Positions 41,541 to 50,846 of a stretch of 64,000 nt of DNA are shown one piece after another (the first letter of the stretch is position 1; each line of letters begins with the position of its first letter). The notes below the pieces were generated by a model that searched no databases, was not told the origin of the DNA, and saw only the letters and a program-made list of their open reading frames with translations. The stretch is taken from contig NZ_JAIFZO010000002.1 of NCBI RefSeq assembly GCF_026341275.1, positions 7,594,118 to 7,658,117 on the forward strand. The letters are read 5' to 3'. The position numbers and the translations under genes are program-made. The stretch is from Streptomyces ortus. Its GTDB lineage: Bacteria > Actinomycetota > Actinomycetes > Streptomycetales > Streptomycetaceae.

Positions 41541-43064
41541 CGCGGTGAAGGGATGCGCGGGTGCCGTGAGGACGTCCCGCGCCGGTCCCTGTTCGACCAC
41601 CTCTCCACCGTCCAGCACCGCGATCCCGGTCGCGAGTCGGGCCGTGTCGAGGTCGTGGGTGATGAGGACGAGGGAGAGGTCGTCACGGTCGCGGAGCAGC
41701 CCGGCGAGCAGGTCGAGGAGAGCCCGGCGGGTGACCGTGTCGAGTCCGGAGGTGAGCTCGTCGCACACCAGGACCCGCGGCCGTGCGAGCAGCGCCCTGG
41801 CCAGCGCGGCCCGCTGGAGCTCGCCGCCGGACAGCCGGGCGGGAGCGCGGGCCGCCGACTCGTCGCTCAGCCCGAGGCCGTTGAGCGTGCGCGACGCCTC
41901 GGCCCGCGCGTCCGGGGCCGGAACACCCCTGAGCCGTACGGCGGTCCGGGCCACCTGGTCCAGGACCGGCCGGTGCTCGTCGAAGGAGGCGCGGGCGTCC
42001 TGGAAGACGTACTGCACGGCCGCCAGCCGGGCCCGTCCCCGGTCCCGCAGACTGCGCGGGAGCGCGACCCCGTCGAGCAGCACCTCTCCCTCGTAGGTGC
42101 GGTGGAGTCCGGCGAGACACCGGCCGAGCGTCGTCTTGCCGCTGCCCGAACGGCCAAGCACGGCAAGGCATTCGCCCGGGTGCACGGTGAGTTCCGGGAC
42201 GCGCAGCACCTCGGTTCCGGGGCGGTGGCGGGCCCGGAGTCCCTGGACCCGCAGGACGGCCTCCGGGTGCGGGCCGGACTGCGCGGGTTCCGCCAACGGC
42301 GCCCGCACAGAGAGGAGTTGACGTGTCCAGGGATGGCGGGGAGTCAGCCACACCCGTTCCGTCGGGCCCGACTCCACGACCCTGCCGTTCCGCATGACCA
42401 GTACCTCGTCGGCGAGCGCGCGTACCGTCTCCAGGTCGTGGCTGAGCAGGACCACCCCGATTCCACGCGCGGCCACCGCCGCCAGCTCGGCCACGACCCG
42501 CCGTTTGGTGAGCGCGTCCTGACCCGTGGTGGGCTCGTCCGCGACGACGACCCGGGCGCCGAGCAGCAACGCCTGGGCCAGTACCAGCCGTTGCTGCTGA
42601 CCGCCCGAGAGCTGATGCGGGAAGCGGCGCAACAGTGCTGCACCGCGCTCCAGTTGCGCTGCCTCCAGAGCGTGGAGGACGCGCTCCCGTGCCGCCGGGC
42701 CCCGCTCACGGCGAGGCAGCCCGCGGACCTGGGCCCGCGCGATATCGCGCAGCAGCGCGCCCACCCGCCGCGCGGGATTCAGCACCGTCGCCGGATGCTG
42801 CGGAACGTAACCGGCCAACGCCTCCGCCACCCGTACGGAACCCCCGACGCGCGCTCCCGGCGGGAACTCGCCCAGCAGCGCACGCCCCGTGGTCGTCTTC
42901 CCGCTGCCGGAGGCCCCCACCAGCGCGGTCACCCTCCCGGGCAGCACCCGCAGGCTCACACCGTCGACGATGCGTCTGCCACCGACCTCCACGGTCAGCC
43001 CCTCGATCTCCGCGACCGGCACCGCGACCGCCAGGGGCTCGTCCGACCCCCTCGACCCGTTCAT
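41454..43064 (-). CDS. ABC transporter double ATPase, nickel/oligopeptide type
   Basis: Cytoplasmic protein of 536 aa with two fused ATP-binding cassettes, replacing the usual DppD and DppF pair. Cassette 1 has Walker A GASGSGKT (50-57) and signature LSGGQQQRLVLAQAL; cassette 2 has Walker A GRSGSGKT (~305) and signature LSGGELQRAALARAL. It would drive import through the two permeases encoded just upstream, whose last gene overlaps its ATG by 4 bases. It is the last of the ten genes behind the Zur-like box, so the predicted cargo is the metal complex of the compound made by the upstream enzymes. Confidence 0.92.
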   Translation of the reverse strand: MNGSRGSDEPLAVAVPVAEIEGLTVEVGGRRIVDGVSLRVLPGRVTALVGASGSGKTTTGRALLGEFPPGARVGGSVRVAEALAGYVPQHPATVLNPARRVGALLRDIARAQVRGLPRRERGPAARERVLHALEAAQLERGAALLRRFPHQLSGGQQQRLVLAQALLLGARVVVADEPTTGQDALTKRRVVAELAAVAARGIGVVLLSHDLETVRALADEVLVMRNGRVVESGPTERVWLTPRHPWTRQLLSVRAPLAEPAQSGPHPEAVLRVQGLRARHRPGTEVLRVPELTVHPGECLAVLGRSGSGKTTLGRCLAGLHRTYEGEVLLDGVALPRSLRDRGRARLAAVQYVFQDARASFDEHRPVLDQVARTAVRLRGVPAPDARAEASRTLNGLGLSDESAARAPARLSGGELQRAALARALLARPRVLVCDELTSGLDTVTRRALLDLLAGLLRDRDDLSLVLITHDLDTARLATGIAVLDGGEVVEQGPARDVLTAPAHPFTASLVESAAEVHLHGVRHHPQAGHPSDEGE

Positions 43065-43885
43065 GAACGCGGCCCCTTCCTGAGTGGCGCGCCCCTGAGC
43101 GCCGCGTCACAGAGCAGATTGCAGCCCATGGTCAGTGCCACGATCAGCAGCGCAGGCACGACGACGGCCCAGGGCTGCACGAACAGCCCCGTACGGTTGC
43201 GGTCCACCATCACCGCCCAGTCGGCCGCGTCCGGCGCCACCCCGATGCCCAGGAACGCCGCCGTGGCCACCAGATACAGGACACCCGTCAGTCGTACCCC
43301 CGCGTCCGCGGCGAGCGGGCGCAGGATCGACCTGCCGACATGGCCGACCGCGATACGCCACCACGACTCGCCCTGCATCCGCAGCGCCTCCACCGCCGGC
43401 CGGGCGGCCACGTCGGCGGCGGCGGCCCGGACGATTCGTGCGGCGTCCGGGATGTTCACGAGCGCCACCAGCAGCGCGAGCCCGGTGGCGCCGGGTGAGA
43501 ACACGGAGGCCACCAGCAGGATCATCAGCAGGGACGGTACGGCGAGCAGCACGTCCAACGGCCGCATCAGTGTCTCCTCCAGCCAGGTTCTGTGCGTCAG
43601 CGCGCCGATCAGCCCGAGCGGCAGCGCCACCAGATAGGCCAGCGCCGTCGCCGTGAGCGCGACCACCACCACGGGCCGGCCGCCGAGCAGCACCTGCCGC
43701 CACACGTCACGCCCCACGAAGTCCGTGCCCAGCCAGTGCCCGTCGCCGAGTGTGAACGAGGCGGCCCGCGGCCCGGCCCCGCCCGCCACCAGCGGCCCGC
43801 ACAGGGCGAGGACGAGCGGCACACCCATCAGGACGGCTCCCAGCGCGTATCGCGTCGGCGGCAACCTCAGCCGAGGGGGCCTCAC
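43061..43885 (-). CDS. ABC transporter permease, DppC/NikC type
   Basis: Inner-membrane permease of 274 aa with about six helices. The start segment LGDGHWLGTDFVGRDVWRQVLLG is the hallmark of the DppC/NikC branch (GTDxxGRD). The EAA-like loop is AVEALRMQGESWWRIAVGHVGRSI. It starts at a GTG whose GTGA overlaps the stop of the other permease. It would form the translocation pore with that subunit. Confidence 0.92.
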   Translation of the reverse strand: MRPPRLRLPPTRYALGAVLMGVPLVLALCGPLVAGGAGPRAASFTLGDGHWLGTDFVGRDVWRQVLLGGRPVVVVALTATALAYLVALPLGLIGALTHRTWLEETLMRPLDVLLAVPSLLMILLVASVFSPGATGLALLVALVNIPDAARIVRAAAADVAARPAVEALRMQGESWWRIAVGHVGRSILRPLAADAGVRLTGVLYLVATAAFLGIGVAPDAADWAVMVDRNRTGLFVQPWAVVVPALLIVALTMGCNLLCDAALRGAPLRKGPRS

Positions 43886-44835
43886 GCGGCCACCTCCGCC
43901 CGCGGCGCGAACCGGTGGGCGACGAGATCGGCCCCCAGGTTCAGCACCACCGTGATCACCCCGAAGACCACCGCGAGACCCTGCACCACGGGCACGTCCC
44001 GCTCGGCCACGGCGTTCATCAGCACGGTTCCCAGGCCGGGGATCACGAACAGGGCCTCCACGACGATCACCCCGCACAGCAACCAGTCGACGGTACGGGC
44101 GAGTTGCTGGGCGGCCGGTGCGACCGCGTTCGGCAGGGCGTGCGCGTACCGGACCCGGGCGCCCGGAATCCCGTACCGCCGGGCATGGGCGACGTACGGC
44201 GAGGCGAGCGCGTCGATCATGCCGGCGCGTACCAGCCGGGACAGTGAGCACACCGGACGGGAGAGCAGGACGAGCACCGGCAGGAGCAGGGCGGCCGGAT
44301 GCGCGAGCAGGTCCGTGCCGTAGCCGACCGCCGTCGGGGGCAGCCAGTCGAGCCGCAGCGCGAACACCGTCACGAGCAGCACCCCGAACGCGAACTCCGG
44401 TACCGCGTACACTCCGAGAGTCACCGCGCTGACCAGCCGGTCCACGAACCGCCCCTCGAACCGCGCGGCCAGCACCCCGAGTCCGACCCCGACCGGCACC
44501 AACAGCACGACGGTGACCGAGGCGAGCAGCAGCGTCGGCCCGAAGGCACCGGAGAGGTACGAGGTGACGGGCCGCCCGGATGCCAGGGAGGTGCCGAAGT
44601 CGGCGTGCGGGAGCCCCACCGCCCAGTCGCCGAGCCGCTCGTACGCCGGCCGGTCCAGGTCCATCGCCTCCCGGATGGCGGCGATCCGCGCCGGATCGGG
44701 CTGGTCCCCGGCGAGGGCCACCGCCGCGTCGCCGGGGAGCGCCTCGGTGAGCGCGAAGACCAGCAGCACCACGGCCACGACCTGCACACCGCCGAGCAGC
44801 AGCCGCCGGGCGGCCCAGGAACCGAGGCCGCTCAC
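43882..44835 (-). CDS. ABC transporter permease, DppB/NikB type
   Basis: Inner-membrane permease of 317 aa, about six helices, of the DppB/NikB branch: RRLLLGGVQVVAVVLLVFALTEALPGDAA at the start, then AIREAMDLDRPAYERLGDW and the EAA-like YVAHARRYGIPGARVRYAHALPNAV. The GTG at 44835 overlaps the stop of the binding-protein gene by 4 bases. Confidence 0.92.
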   Translation of the reverse strand: MSGLGSWAARRLLLGGVQVVAVVLLVFALTEALPGDAAVALAGDQPDPARIAAIREAMDLDRPAYERLGDWAVGLPHADFGTSLASGRPVTSYLSGAFGPTLLLASVTVVLLVPVGVGLGVLAARFEGRFVDRLVSAVTLGVYAVPEFAFGVLLVTVFALRLDWLPPTAVGYGTDLLAHPAALLLPVLVLLSRPVCSLSRLVRAGMIDALASPYVAHARRYGIPGARVRYAHALPNAVAPAAQQLARTVDWLLCGVIVVEALFVIPGLGTVLMNAVAERDVPVVQGLAVVFGVITVVLNLGADLVAHRFAPRAEVAA

Positions 44836-46415
44836 GCCAGCCAGACCTTGTCGAACCGCGCCCAGTCGAGCGTGTTGGCGGGCGCCTCGCGGTCAACTCC
44901 GCGCACCGTGCGGGCGGTTCCGATGATCCAGTCGGCGAACCCCCAGACCAGGAAGCCTCCCTCGGCGTACAGCCTGCGCTGCATCCGGCCGAACACGGCG
45001 GCGCGCTCCTGGGTGTCCTTCGTGGCCTGCGCCTGCTGGTAGAGCGCGTCGAAGTCCTTGTGGTGCCACTTGGTGGCATTGGTGGTGGAGTCGGTGAGGA
45101 GCCGCTGCGAGATGTGCGCCTCGATGGGCATGGCTCCCGAGCGGTAGCAGCACAGGGTCCCGGAGTCGAGGATGTCGGCCCAGTAGGAGTCCTTGCTGCC
45201 CATGGCGACGTCGACGGTGACACCGGCCTTCGCGGCCTGGTCGCGGAAGATGCTCGCCGCCTCGGTGAACCCGGCCGCGACCGCCGAGGTGTCCAGGGTG
45301 ACCTTCAGCTTCTCGGCTCCCGCCTTCCTTAGCAGGGAGCGCGCCCGGTCGAGGTCCTGCTCGCGCTGGGGCAGCCCGTCGGCGTAGTACTCGTACCCCT
45401 TGCCGAAGAGGTCGTTGCCGACCACGCCTGCCCCGGACAGCGCTCCGTCGACGAGTTCCTGGCGGTCGGCGATGAGGAAGAACGCCTCGCGGACCCGTTC
45501 GTCGTCGAAGGGGGCCCGGTCGGTCTTCATGGCGAAGGCCTGCATGGCGCTGTTCCGCAGCCGTACGATCTCGATCCGGCCCCCGCCCTCGTGGGCGCGG
45601 GCGGTCGTCGGGTTCAGCTCATGGGCGTACTCGACCTGCCCGCCGAGCAGCGCGTTGACCCGCGCGGACTCCTCGTTGGCGACGACGAACTCCACCTCGT
45701 CCAGGTACGGGGCACCGTCCCAGTGGTCGTCGTTGCGCCGGAAGAGCGCCGAGCGGCCGGGCGCGAAGGACCCGAAGCGGAACGGACCCGAGCCGACCGG
45801 CTTCTTGTCGAAGTCGGCCGCCGAGGAACCGTCGGGAACGATGTACGCGCCGAACGCGGCCAGCACATTGGGGAACTCGGCGGTCGGCCGCTTGAGCACG
45901 AACTCCACGGTCCGCTCGTCGACGGCCCGGCTCGCCCGGAGATCGATGGGTTCGAGGGACGCCTTGGCGCGGAACGCCTTCTCAGGGTCGGCGATCCGGC
46001 GGTAGCTGAACAGGACGTCCTGGGCGGTGACGGGCCTCCCGTCGTGGAAGTCGGCCTTGCGCAGGGTGACCTTCCAGCGGTCGAGTCCCGCGTTCGGCTC
46101 CCACCCGGACGCCAGACGGGGCCGGGCGGACAGGTCGTCCCCGTAGTCGGCCAGCTTGTCGAAGAGCGCCTTGGCGCGGGCCACGTCGGCGAACAGGTTG
46201 GCCAGATGCGGATCGAGCGTCTCGCTCGCCCCGCCACCCGCGAAGGCGGCCCGCAGCCGCCCGCCGCGCCGGGGCTTCCCTCCGCCTCCCTTGCCGGCGG
46301 CACCGGAGCCGGCGCCGGAGTCGTCCGGGCCGCCGCAGCCGACGAGGGCGAGGGCGCCGACACCGGAGGCGGCCGTGAGAAAGCCTCTGCGACGGAGGCC
46401 GGGTTGGTCCTGCAT
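44832..46415 (-). CDS. Solute-binding lipoprotein, SBP family 5
   Basis: Exported binding protein of about 527 aa for peptides, nickel or metal-ligand complexes. The N-terminus has a twin-arginine-like RRRGFLTAASG followed by a lipobox LVGC, so it is anchored outside the membrane. Family stretches include ETLDPHLANLFADVARAKALFDKL and WKVTLRKADFHDGRPVTAQDVLFSYRRI. ATG 46415 is preferred over one 6 bases earlier because AAGGAC then lies 7 bases upstream. It begins the importer half of the operon, 57 bases after the methyltransferase gene, the only real gap in the unit. Confidence 0.92.
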   Translation of the reverse strand: MQDQPGLRRRGFLTAASGVGALALVGCGGPDDSGAGSGAAGKGGGGKPRRGGRLRAAFAGGGASETLDPHLANLFADVARAKALFDKLADYGDDLSARPRLASGWEPNAGLDRWKVTLRKADFHDGRPVTAQDVLFSYRRIADPEKAFRAKASLEPIDLRASRAVDERTVEFVLKRPTAEFPNVLAAFGAYIVPDGSSAADFDKKPVGSGPFRFGSFAPGRSALFRRNDDHWDGAPYLDEVEFVVANEESARVNALLGGQVEYAHELNPTTARAHEGGGRIEIVRLRNSAMQAFAMKTDRAPFDDERVREAFFLIADRQELVDGALSGAGVVGNDLFGKGYEYYADGLPQREQDLDRARSLLRKAGAEKLKVTLDTSAVAAGFTEAASIFRDQAAKAGVTVDVAMGSKDSYWADILDSGTLCCYRSGAMPIEAHISQRLLTDSTTNATKWHHKDFDALYQQAQATKDTQERAAVFGRMQRRLYAEGGFLVWGFADWIIGTARTVRGVDREAPANTLDWARFDKVWLA

Positions 46416-46472
46416 GAGCATGTCCTTGCTGTGTGAGAGGGGGTGAGGTCGGGTGGGGGAGGCGGGACGCGG

Positions 46473-47294
46473 TCAGTCGGTGAGGCGTGCCACCACGTGC
46501 AGCCGGTCGGCGTCGGCCGCCGTACCGGGCACGTCGCCTTCCTGCCAGGGCGGTTCGCTGCGTGGCCCCGGCCCGTCGTGCAGTTCCAGCACGGCGAAAC
46601 CGTGTGCGGTCAGGAAGTGCCGCAGTTCCTGGGGCAGGAGCAGCCGCCAGGCCGAGCGCTGCTCGACGGGGGCCGAGCCGTCGTCGGCGGTCCAGACGCG
46701 GGTACGCCGCAGGAGTTGCGCGGTGCGGTCGATGTGCAGGGTGGTCGTCGAACGGTAGGAAACGCCCTGCCAGGTAAGGGAGTTGTCCGTTGGTGTGTTC
46801 AACAGGTCGTCGCGGCCCAGGAAGTAGGCGCCGTTGCGCATCTCCGCGACGAGGAGCCCGCCGGGGGACAGGCTCCGGCGGCACGAGGCGAGAAAGCCGT
46901 CGAGGTCGTCGTTGGTGTGGCAGTACAGCAGCGCACTGTCCAGGCACACCACCGCGTCGAAGACATCGGGTCCGACGGGTCCAACAGATCGGATGGGTCC
47001 GGCGGGTCCGGGGGAGAAGTCCCGCAGGTCGGCGCGTACGTACCGCGGACCCGGGTGCCGTTCGCCGGCGTACGCCAGCATCGCCTCGGACAGGTCGGCG
47101 CCGACGACCGACCGGCCCGCCCTGTGCAGATGGGCCGCGTCCCGTCCGGTGCCGCAGCCCAGGTCCAGCACGCCGGGCCCGGCCCCGTACCGGCGCAGAC
47201 AGTCCTCCGCCCATCGCCCGGCCAGCAGGTCGGGATCGGGGAACCTGGCCTCGTACAGCTCCGGGTTGTCGGTCAGCAGGTTGCCGCTCGTCAT
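46473..47294 (-). CDS. Class I SAM-dependent methyltransferase
   Basis: Cytoplasmic methyltransferase of 273 aa. Motif I is VLDLGCGTG (42-50), followed by the acidic residue in VGADLSEAM and motif III around LSPGGLLVAEMRNG. A short insertion (GPAGPIRSVGPVGP) lies between strands 3 and 4. It starts at an ATG overlapping the stop of the MFS gene. Between exporter and importer genes, it could methylate an amine or carboxylate of the predicted metallophore; the substrate is inference. Confidence 0.88.
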   Translation of the reverse strand: MTSGNLLTDNPELYEARFPDPDLLAGRWAEDCLRRYGAGPGVLDLGCGTGRDAAHLHRAGRSVVGADLSEAMLAYAGERHPGPRYVRADLRDFSPGPAGPIRSVGPVGPDVFDAVVCLDSALLYCHTNDDLDGFLASCRRSLSPGGLLVAEMRNGAYFLGRDDLLNTPTDNSLTWQGVSYRSTTTLHIDRTAQLLRRTRVWTADDGSAPVEQRSAWRLLLPQELRHFLTAHGFAVLELHDGPGPRSEPPWQEGDVPGTAADADRLHVVARLTD

Positions 47295-48529
47295 ACCGTC
47301 GCCTCCACGGCGGGGGCGGGATGTGCGGGCAGGGCGCCTAGGCGGCGCAGCCAGCCGAATCCGGCCGCCGACGCCAGCCCGAACACCAGACAGCAGGCCC
47401 AGGGCAGCCAGGCCGCGTCCTGCCGTTCCCCGGCGTCCATGGCCCAGCCCACGGCCGTGTTGCCGACGGCCGCGGCGACCCCCGACACCATGTAGAAGAC
47501 GCCGAAGTACGTGCCGATCAGCTCAGGCCGCCCGAAACCCGGGATCAGCTCCATCACGAAGGGCTGGGCGACCATGACCCCCACGTAGAGGAGCAGGACG
47601 CCGATGAGGACGGGAACGGCGTGCCACAGCTCGGGGGAGCCGGCGCCCGACACCAGCATCGGCGGCAGGAAGGCGAGCCCCATCAGGGTGAGTCCGGCGC
47701 CGATCGCCCGTCTGCCGTACGGCTTCAGCGCCCGGGTGAGCCGCAACTGCAGGGCGAGATTGGCGAGCGTGCCGACCAGGAAGACCAGTCCGGCCGCGCC
47801 GTCCCAGCCGGTGGCCCGGCGGGCCCCGTCGGGCAGCAGCAGATACAGCTGGTTCTCCAGGGTGAACATGCCGACCATGGCCAGCGAGAAGGCGAGGAAG
47901 GCGCGGTTGCCGACCACCTCGTGCCAGTCCGCGAGCACACCGCCGGCACTCGGCGGCACGGCCCGCGCGGGCAGCACCAGCGCCTGGGCCACGGTGAGCA
48001 CCGCGAAGATCCCGGCGGCGGTGAGCGCGGACGCCCGGAAGTCGACGAGCAGCAGCACACTCCCGAGCAGCGGCCCGACCAGCGCCCCGGTGGTCGCGAA
48101 CACGTTGAACAGTGCGAACGCCTCAGCCTTGCGTTCGCCCGCCTCCTGCGCCAGATAGGTCCGCACGGCCGGGTTGAAGAGCGCCCCCGCGAGCCCGCTC
48201 AGTACGGACGCGGCGAGCAGCACCGCGAGCCCGTCGCCGAGCGCGAACAGCGCGAAGCCCGCGGTACGCACCCCGCAGCCGGCGATGATCACCCCGCGTG
48301 CCCCGAGCCGGTCCGCGGCCGAACCACCGATCAGGAACAGCCCCTGCTGGCTGAGGTTGCGCACTCCGAGCACGATCCCGACGACGGCCGCCGACATGCC
48401 CAGGTCCTCGCCCAGATGGGTGGCCAGATAGGGGATGAGCAGGTAGAAGCCGGTGTTGACGCCGAACTGGTTGACGAGGAGGAGCCGGATCGCGGGGGAG
48501 AAGCCGCGTATCTCGTACAGCGTCTTCAC
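47291..48529 (-). CDS. MFS transporter, probable metallophore exporter
   Basis: Membrane protein of 412 aa with about 12 helices in the major-facilitator pattern. The loop 2-3 signature appears as GGSAADRLGARGVIIAGCGVR. It starts with VKTLYEIRGFSPAIRLLLVNQFG. The GTG at 48529 overlaps the end of the epimerase-like gene as GTGA. Position between biosynthetic enzymes and methyltransferase, ahead of an importer, suggests release of the product to the medium. Confidence 0.9.
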   Translation of the reverse strand: MKTLYEIRGFSPAIRLLLVNQFGVNTGFYLLIPYLATHLGEDLGMSAAVVGIVLGVRNLSQQGLFLIGGSAADRLGARGVIIAGCGVRTAGFALFALGDGLAVLLAASVLSGLAGALFNPAVRTYLAQEAGERKAEAFALFNVFATTGALVGPLLGSVLLLVDFRASALTAAGIFAVLTVAQALVLPARAVPPSAGGVLADWHEVVGNRAFLAFSLAMVGMFTLENQLYLLLPDGARRATGWDGAAGLVFLVGTLANLALQLRLTRALKPYGRRAIGAGLTLMGLAFLPPMLVSGAGSPELWHAVPVLIGVLLLYVGVMVAQPFVMELIPGFGRPELIGTYFGVFYMVSGVAAAVGNTAVGWAMDAGERQDAAWLPWACCLVFGLASAAGFGWLRRLGALPAHPAPAVEATV

Positions 48530-49764
48530 GGCCGCCCACCTGTCCCGCGCGTCTCCTGCGCCTCCTGCTCGCGCCCGTCTTGCGGCCCCCGCTCGCGCAC
48601 GCCTGGGGCGCCCGCGTCCTTCTCCCGTACGCCGAGGCCGGGCAGCTCGCTCGCCCGTACGACGCCGTCGGCGCCGCCGATCCCGGTCCACGGGTCGTGG
48701 GCGAGCAGCAGATGCCCGTCGAGGTCGGCCCAGCGCGCACGGTCGGCGAGGTGCACGGCGGGTGCCAGGCCGAGGGTGCTGGCGGTGAGGCAGCCGAGCA
48801 TCAGCTCGGTACCGCTCCCGGCGATCACCTCGGCCATGCGCAGCGCGGCAAGGGGGCCGCCGCACTTGGCGAGTTTGACGTTCACACCGTGCACCCGGCC
48901 CGCGAGACGGCGTACGTCTTCGAGGTTGACGACGTCCTCGTCGGCGATCAGGGGCAGCGGTGAACGCTCGGCGAGCCGTGCCAGGGTCTCCGGGTCACCG
49001 GGGGCGATGGGCTGCTCGACGGCCTCGACGCCCAACTCGGCGTAGCGGGGCAGGAGATGGCGGGTGCGGTCGGCGGTCCAGGCGCCGTTGGGGTCGAGCA
49101 GGAGCCGGACGCCGGGCGCGGCGGACCGTATGGCGCGTACGCGGTCGAGGTCGTCCTCGGGGTCCGGGGTGCCGGCCTTCACCTTGATGAGGGCGAATCC
49201 GGCGGCCACGAGCGCGCGCGCCTGCGCGGCGGCGTGCGGGGCCGGGACGATGCCGATGGTGCGCGCGGTGTGTGCGGTGGGGGCGCTCGGAGCACTCCGG
49301 GCCTTCGGAGCGCTCCCGGCACTCTCGGCGCTTCCGGCACTCTCGGCGCTTCCGGCGCTCCCGGGACTCCGGGTGCCGCGAGGGCTTTCGCTCCCGAGCA
49401 GGCGGAACACGGGTGTGCCGGACCGCTTGCCGCACAGGTCGAGAAGCGCGGCCTCCACGGCGGCGGTGACCCCGGGCGGCCGGGTGTCGTCCTGCCCGTC
49501 CCCCTTGCCTCCCCGAGCCGGCCACTCGCGCAGCGCGCTCTCGGGATCGGGGAAACGGCTCAGGTCGCGGCCGGACACGTGCAACCGCCGTCGCAGTGTG
49601 CCGGTGTCGAGGCCGTAGTAGACGCTGGTGACGGCCTCGCCGTGGCCGTGCAGGCCGTCGTGCTCGATCGTCAGCCAGACGGCGTCGCGGGCGGTCGTCG
49701 TCGAACGGGAGATGCGCAGCGGCTCGGCGAGCGTGAGCCGTACGGTGCGCAGGGTGGCCTTCAC
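48526..49764 (-). CDS. Enolase-superfamily dipeptide epimerase-like enzyme
   Basis: Cytoplasmic protein of 412 aa of the muconate-lactonizing/dipeptide-epimerase subgroup. The base motif KxK is LIKVKAG (~193), metal ligands lie in LLLDPNGAW, AVEQPI and IADEDV, and the opposite lysine in NVKLAKCGG. These enzymes use Mg2+ to abstract an alpha-proton from dipeptides or N-acyl amino acids. Residues ~130-160 carry a Ser/Ala/Gly/Glu repeat insertion (SAGSAESAGSAESAGSA) before the barrel, and the last ~30 residues are Gly/Glu/Arg-rich. GTG start overlapping the PLP-enzyme stop. It could set the stereochemistry of the operon product. Confidence 0.87.
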   Translation of the reverse strand: MKATLRTVRLTLAEPLRISRSTTTARDAVWLTIEHDGLHGHGEAVTSVYYGLDTGTLRRRLHVSGRDLSRFPDPESALREWPARGGKGDGQDDTRPPGVTAAVEAALLDLCGKRSGTPVFRLLGSESPRGTRSPGSAGSAESAGSAESAGSAPKARSAPSAPTAHTARTIGIVPAPHAAAQARALVAAGFALIKVKAGTPDPEDDLDRVRAIRSAAPGVRLLLDPNGAWTADRTRHLLPRYAELGVEAVEQPIAPGDPETLARLAERSPLPLIADEDVVNLEDVRRLAGRVHGVNVKLAKCGGPLAALRMAEVIAGSGTELMLGCLTASTLGLAPAVHLADRARWADLDGHLLLAHDPWTGIGGADGVVRASELPGLGVREKDAGAPGVRERGPQDGREQEAQETRGTGGRP

Positions 49765-50846
49765 GGGCTCCCTTCCAGGGTGCTGAGCAGGGGGTCGGTC
49801 ACCGTGGCGCAGCGGACCCAGCCGGTGGCCTCGACGGCGCGGGCGTGCGGAATTTCGACGGGGCGGGTGGCCGCGGCGGCCGGGTCGAGGCCGTGGGCCG
49901 CCGCGAAGTCGTCGTCGTAGACCGAGCCGAGATAGCGGTGGGGGCCGTCCGGGAAGACGGTGGCGACCACGGCGCCGGGATGGACCCGGGCCGCCCACGC
50001 GGAGACCAGCGCGACCGCGCCCGTGCTCCAGCCACCGCTGACGAAACTGCCGCGGGCGAGCCGTCGGCAGGCGTCCGCGGCCTCGGCCGGACCCACCCAG
50101 TGCACCTCGTCGAAGGCCTCGTAGGCCACGTTGCGCGGATGGATGCTGCTGCCCAGGCCGCGCATCAGCCGGGGACGCGCGGGCTGGCCGAAGATGGTGG
50201 AGCCGGTGGCGTCCACACCGATCAGCCGCAGCCCCGGCCAGTGCCTGCGCAGCGGTCCCGCGATCCCGGCACTGTGACCGCCCGTGCCGACACTGCACAC
50301 GAGGACGTCCAAGTGGTCGAGCTGGGTGGCGAGTTCGGCGGCCAGGGAGGCGTAACCGGCGATGTTGTCGGGGTTGTTGTACTGATCGGGCCAGTACGCG
50401 TCCGGCAGCGTCCCGAGCAACTCACGCAGCCGGGCCAGCCGGGCGGCCTGCCAGCCACCGACCCCGGCGGGACGGTCGACCAGTTCGAGACGGGCTCCGT
50501 AGGCGCGCAGCAACTGCCGCATGGACGCTTCGAGTTCGGTGTCGCCGACGAGCACGATGGGGTGACCCAGGGCCTGCCCGGCGAAGGCGAGTCCGACGCC
50601 GAGCGTCCCGGAGGTGGACTCCACGACCGGCGCGCCGGGGCGCAGTTCACCCCGCTCACGTGCCCCGAGCAGCATGGACACCGCCGCCCGGGCCTTCATC
50701 CCGCCGGCGCCGAGGCCCTCCAGCTTGGCCCAGAAGCCCGGCTGCGGACAGGGCAGATCGGTGGTCACCCTGGCCAGCGGTGTACGGCCGAGCAGGGCGA
50801 GCAGATCGGGGTTGGCGGCGAGGGGACGCAGTGCGGCCGTGGTCAC
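49761..50846 (-). CDS. Cysteine-synthase-like PLP enzyme
   Basis: Fold-type II PLP enzyme of 361 aa. The Schiff-base lysine is Lys51 in GLGAGGMKARAAVSML, the substrate loop is STSGTLG (77-83) and the phosphate loop VGTGGHSAG (~185). Members catalyse beta-replacement on O-acetyl- or O-phosphoserine; relatives such as SbnA, DcsD and the dapdiamide enzyme make beta-substituted alanines for siderophores or antibiotics. No serine acetyltransferase or SbnB-like dehydrogenase is nearby. The GTG overlaps the DUF364 stop. A role in making an amino-acid precursor of the metallophore is inferred. Confidence 0.88.
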   Translation of the reverse strand: MTTAALRPLAANPDLLALLGRTPLARVTTDLPCPQPGFWAKLEGLGAGGMKARAAVSMLLGARERGELRPGAPVVESTSGTLGVGLAFAGQALGHPIVLVGDTELEASMRQLLRAYGARLELVDRPAGVGGWQAARLARLRELLGTLPDAYWPDQYNNPDNIAGYASLAAELATQLDHLDVLVCSVGTGGHSAGIAGPLRRHWPGLRLIGVDATGSTIFGQPARPRLMRGLGSSIHPRNVAYEAFDEVHWVGPAEAADACRRLARGSFVSGGWSTGAVALVSAWAARVHPGAVVATVFPDGPHRYLGSVYDDDFAAAHGLDPAAAATRPVEIPHARAVEATGWVRCATVTDPLLSTLEGSP

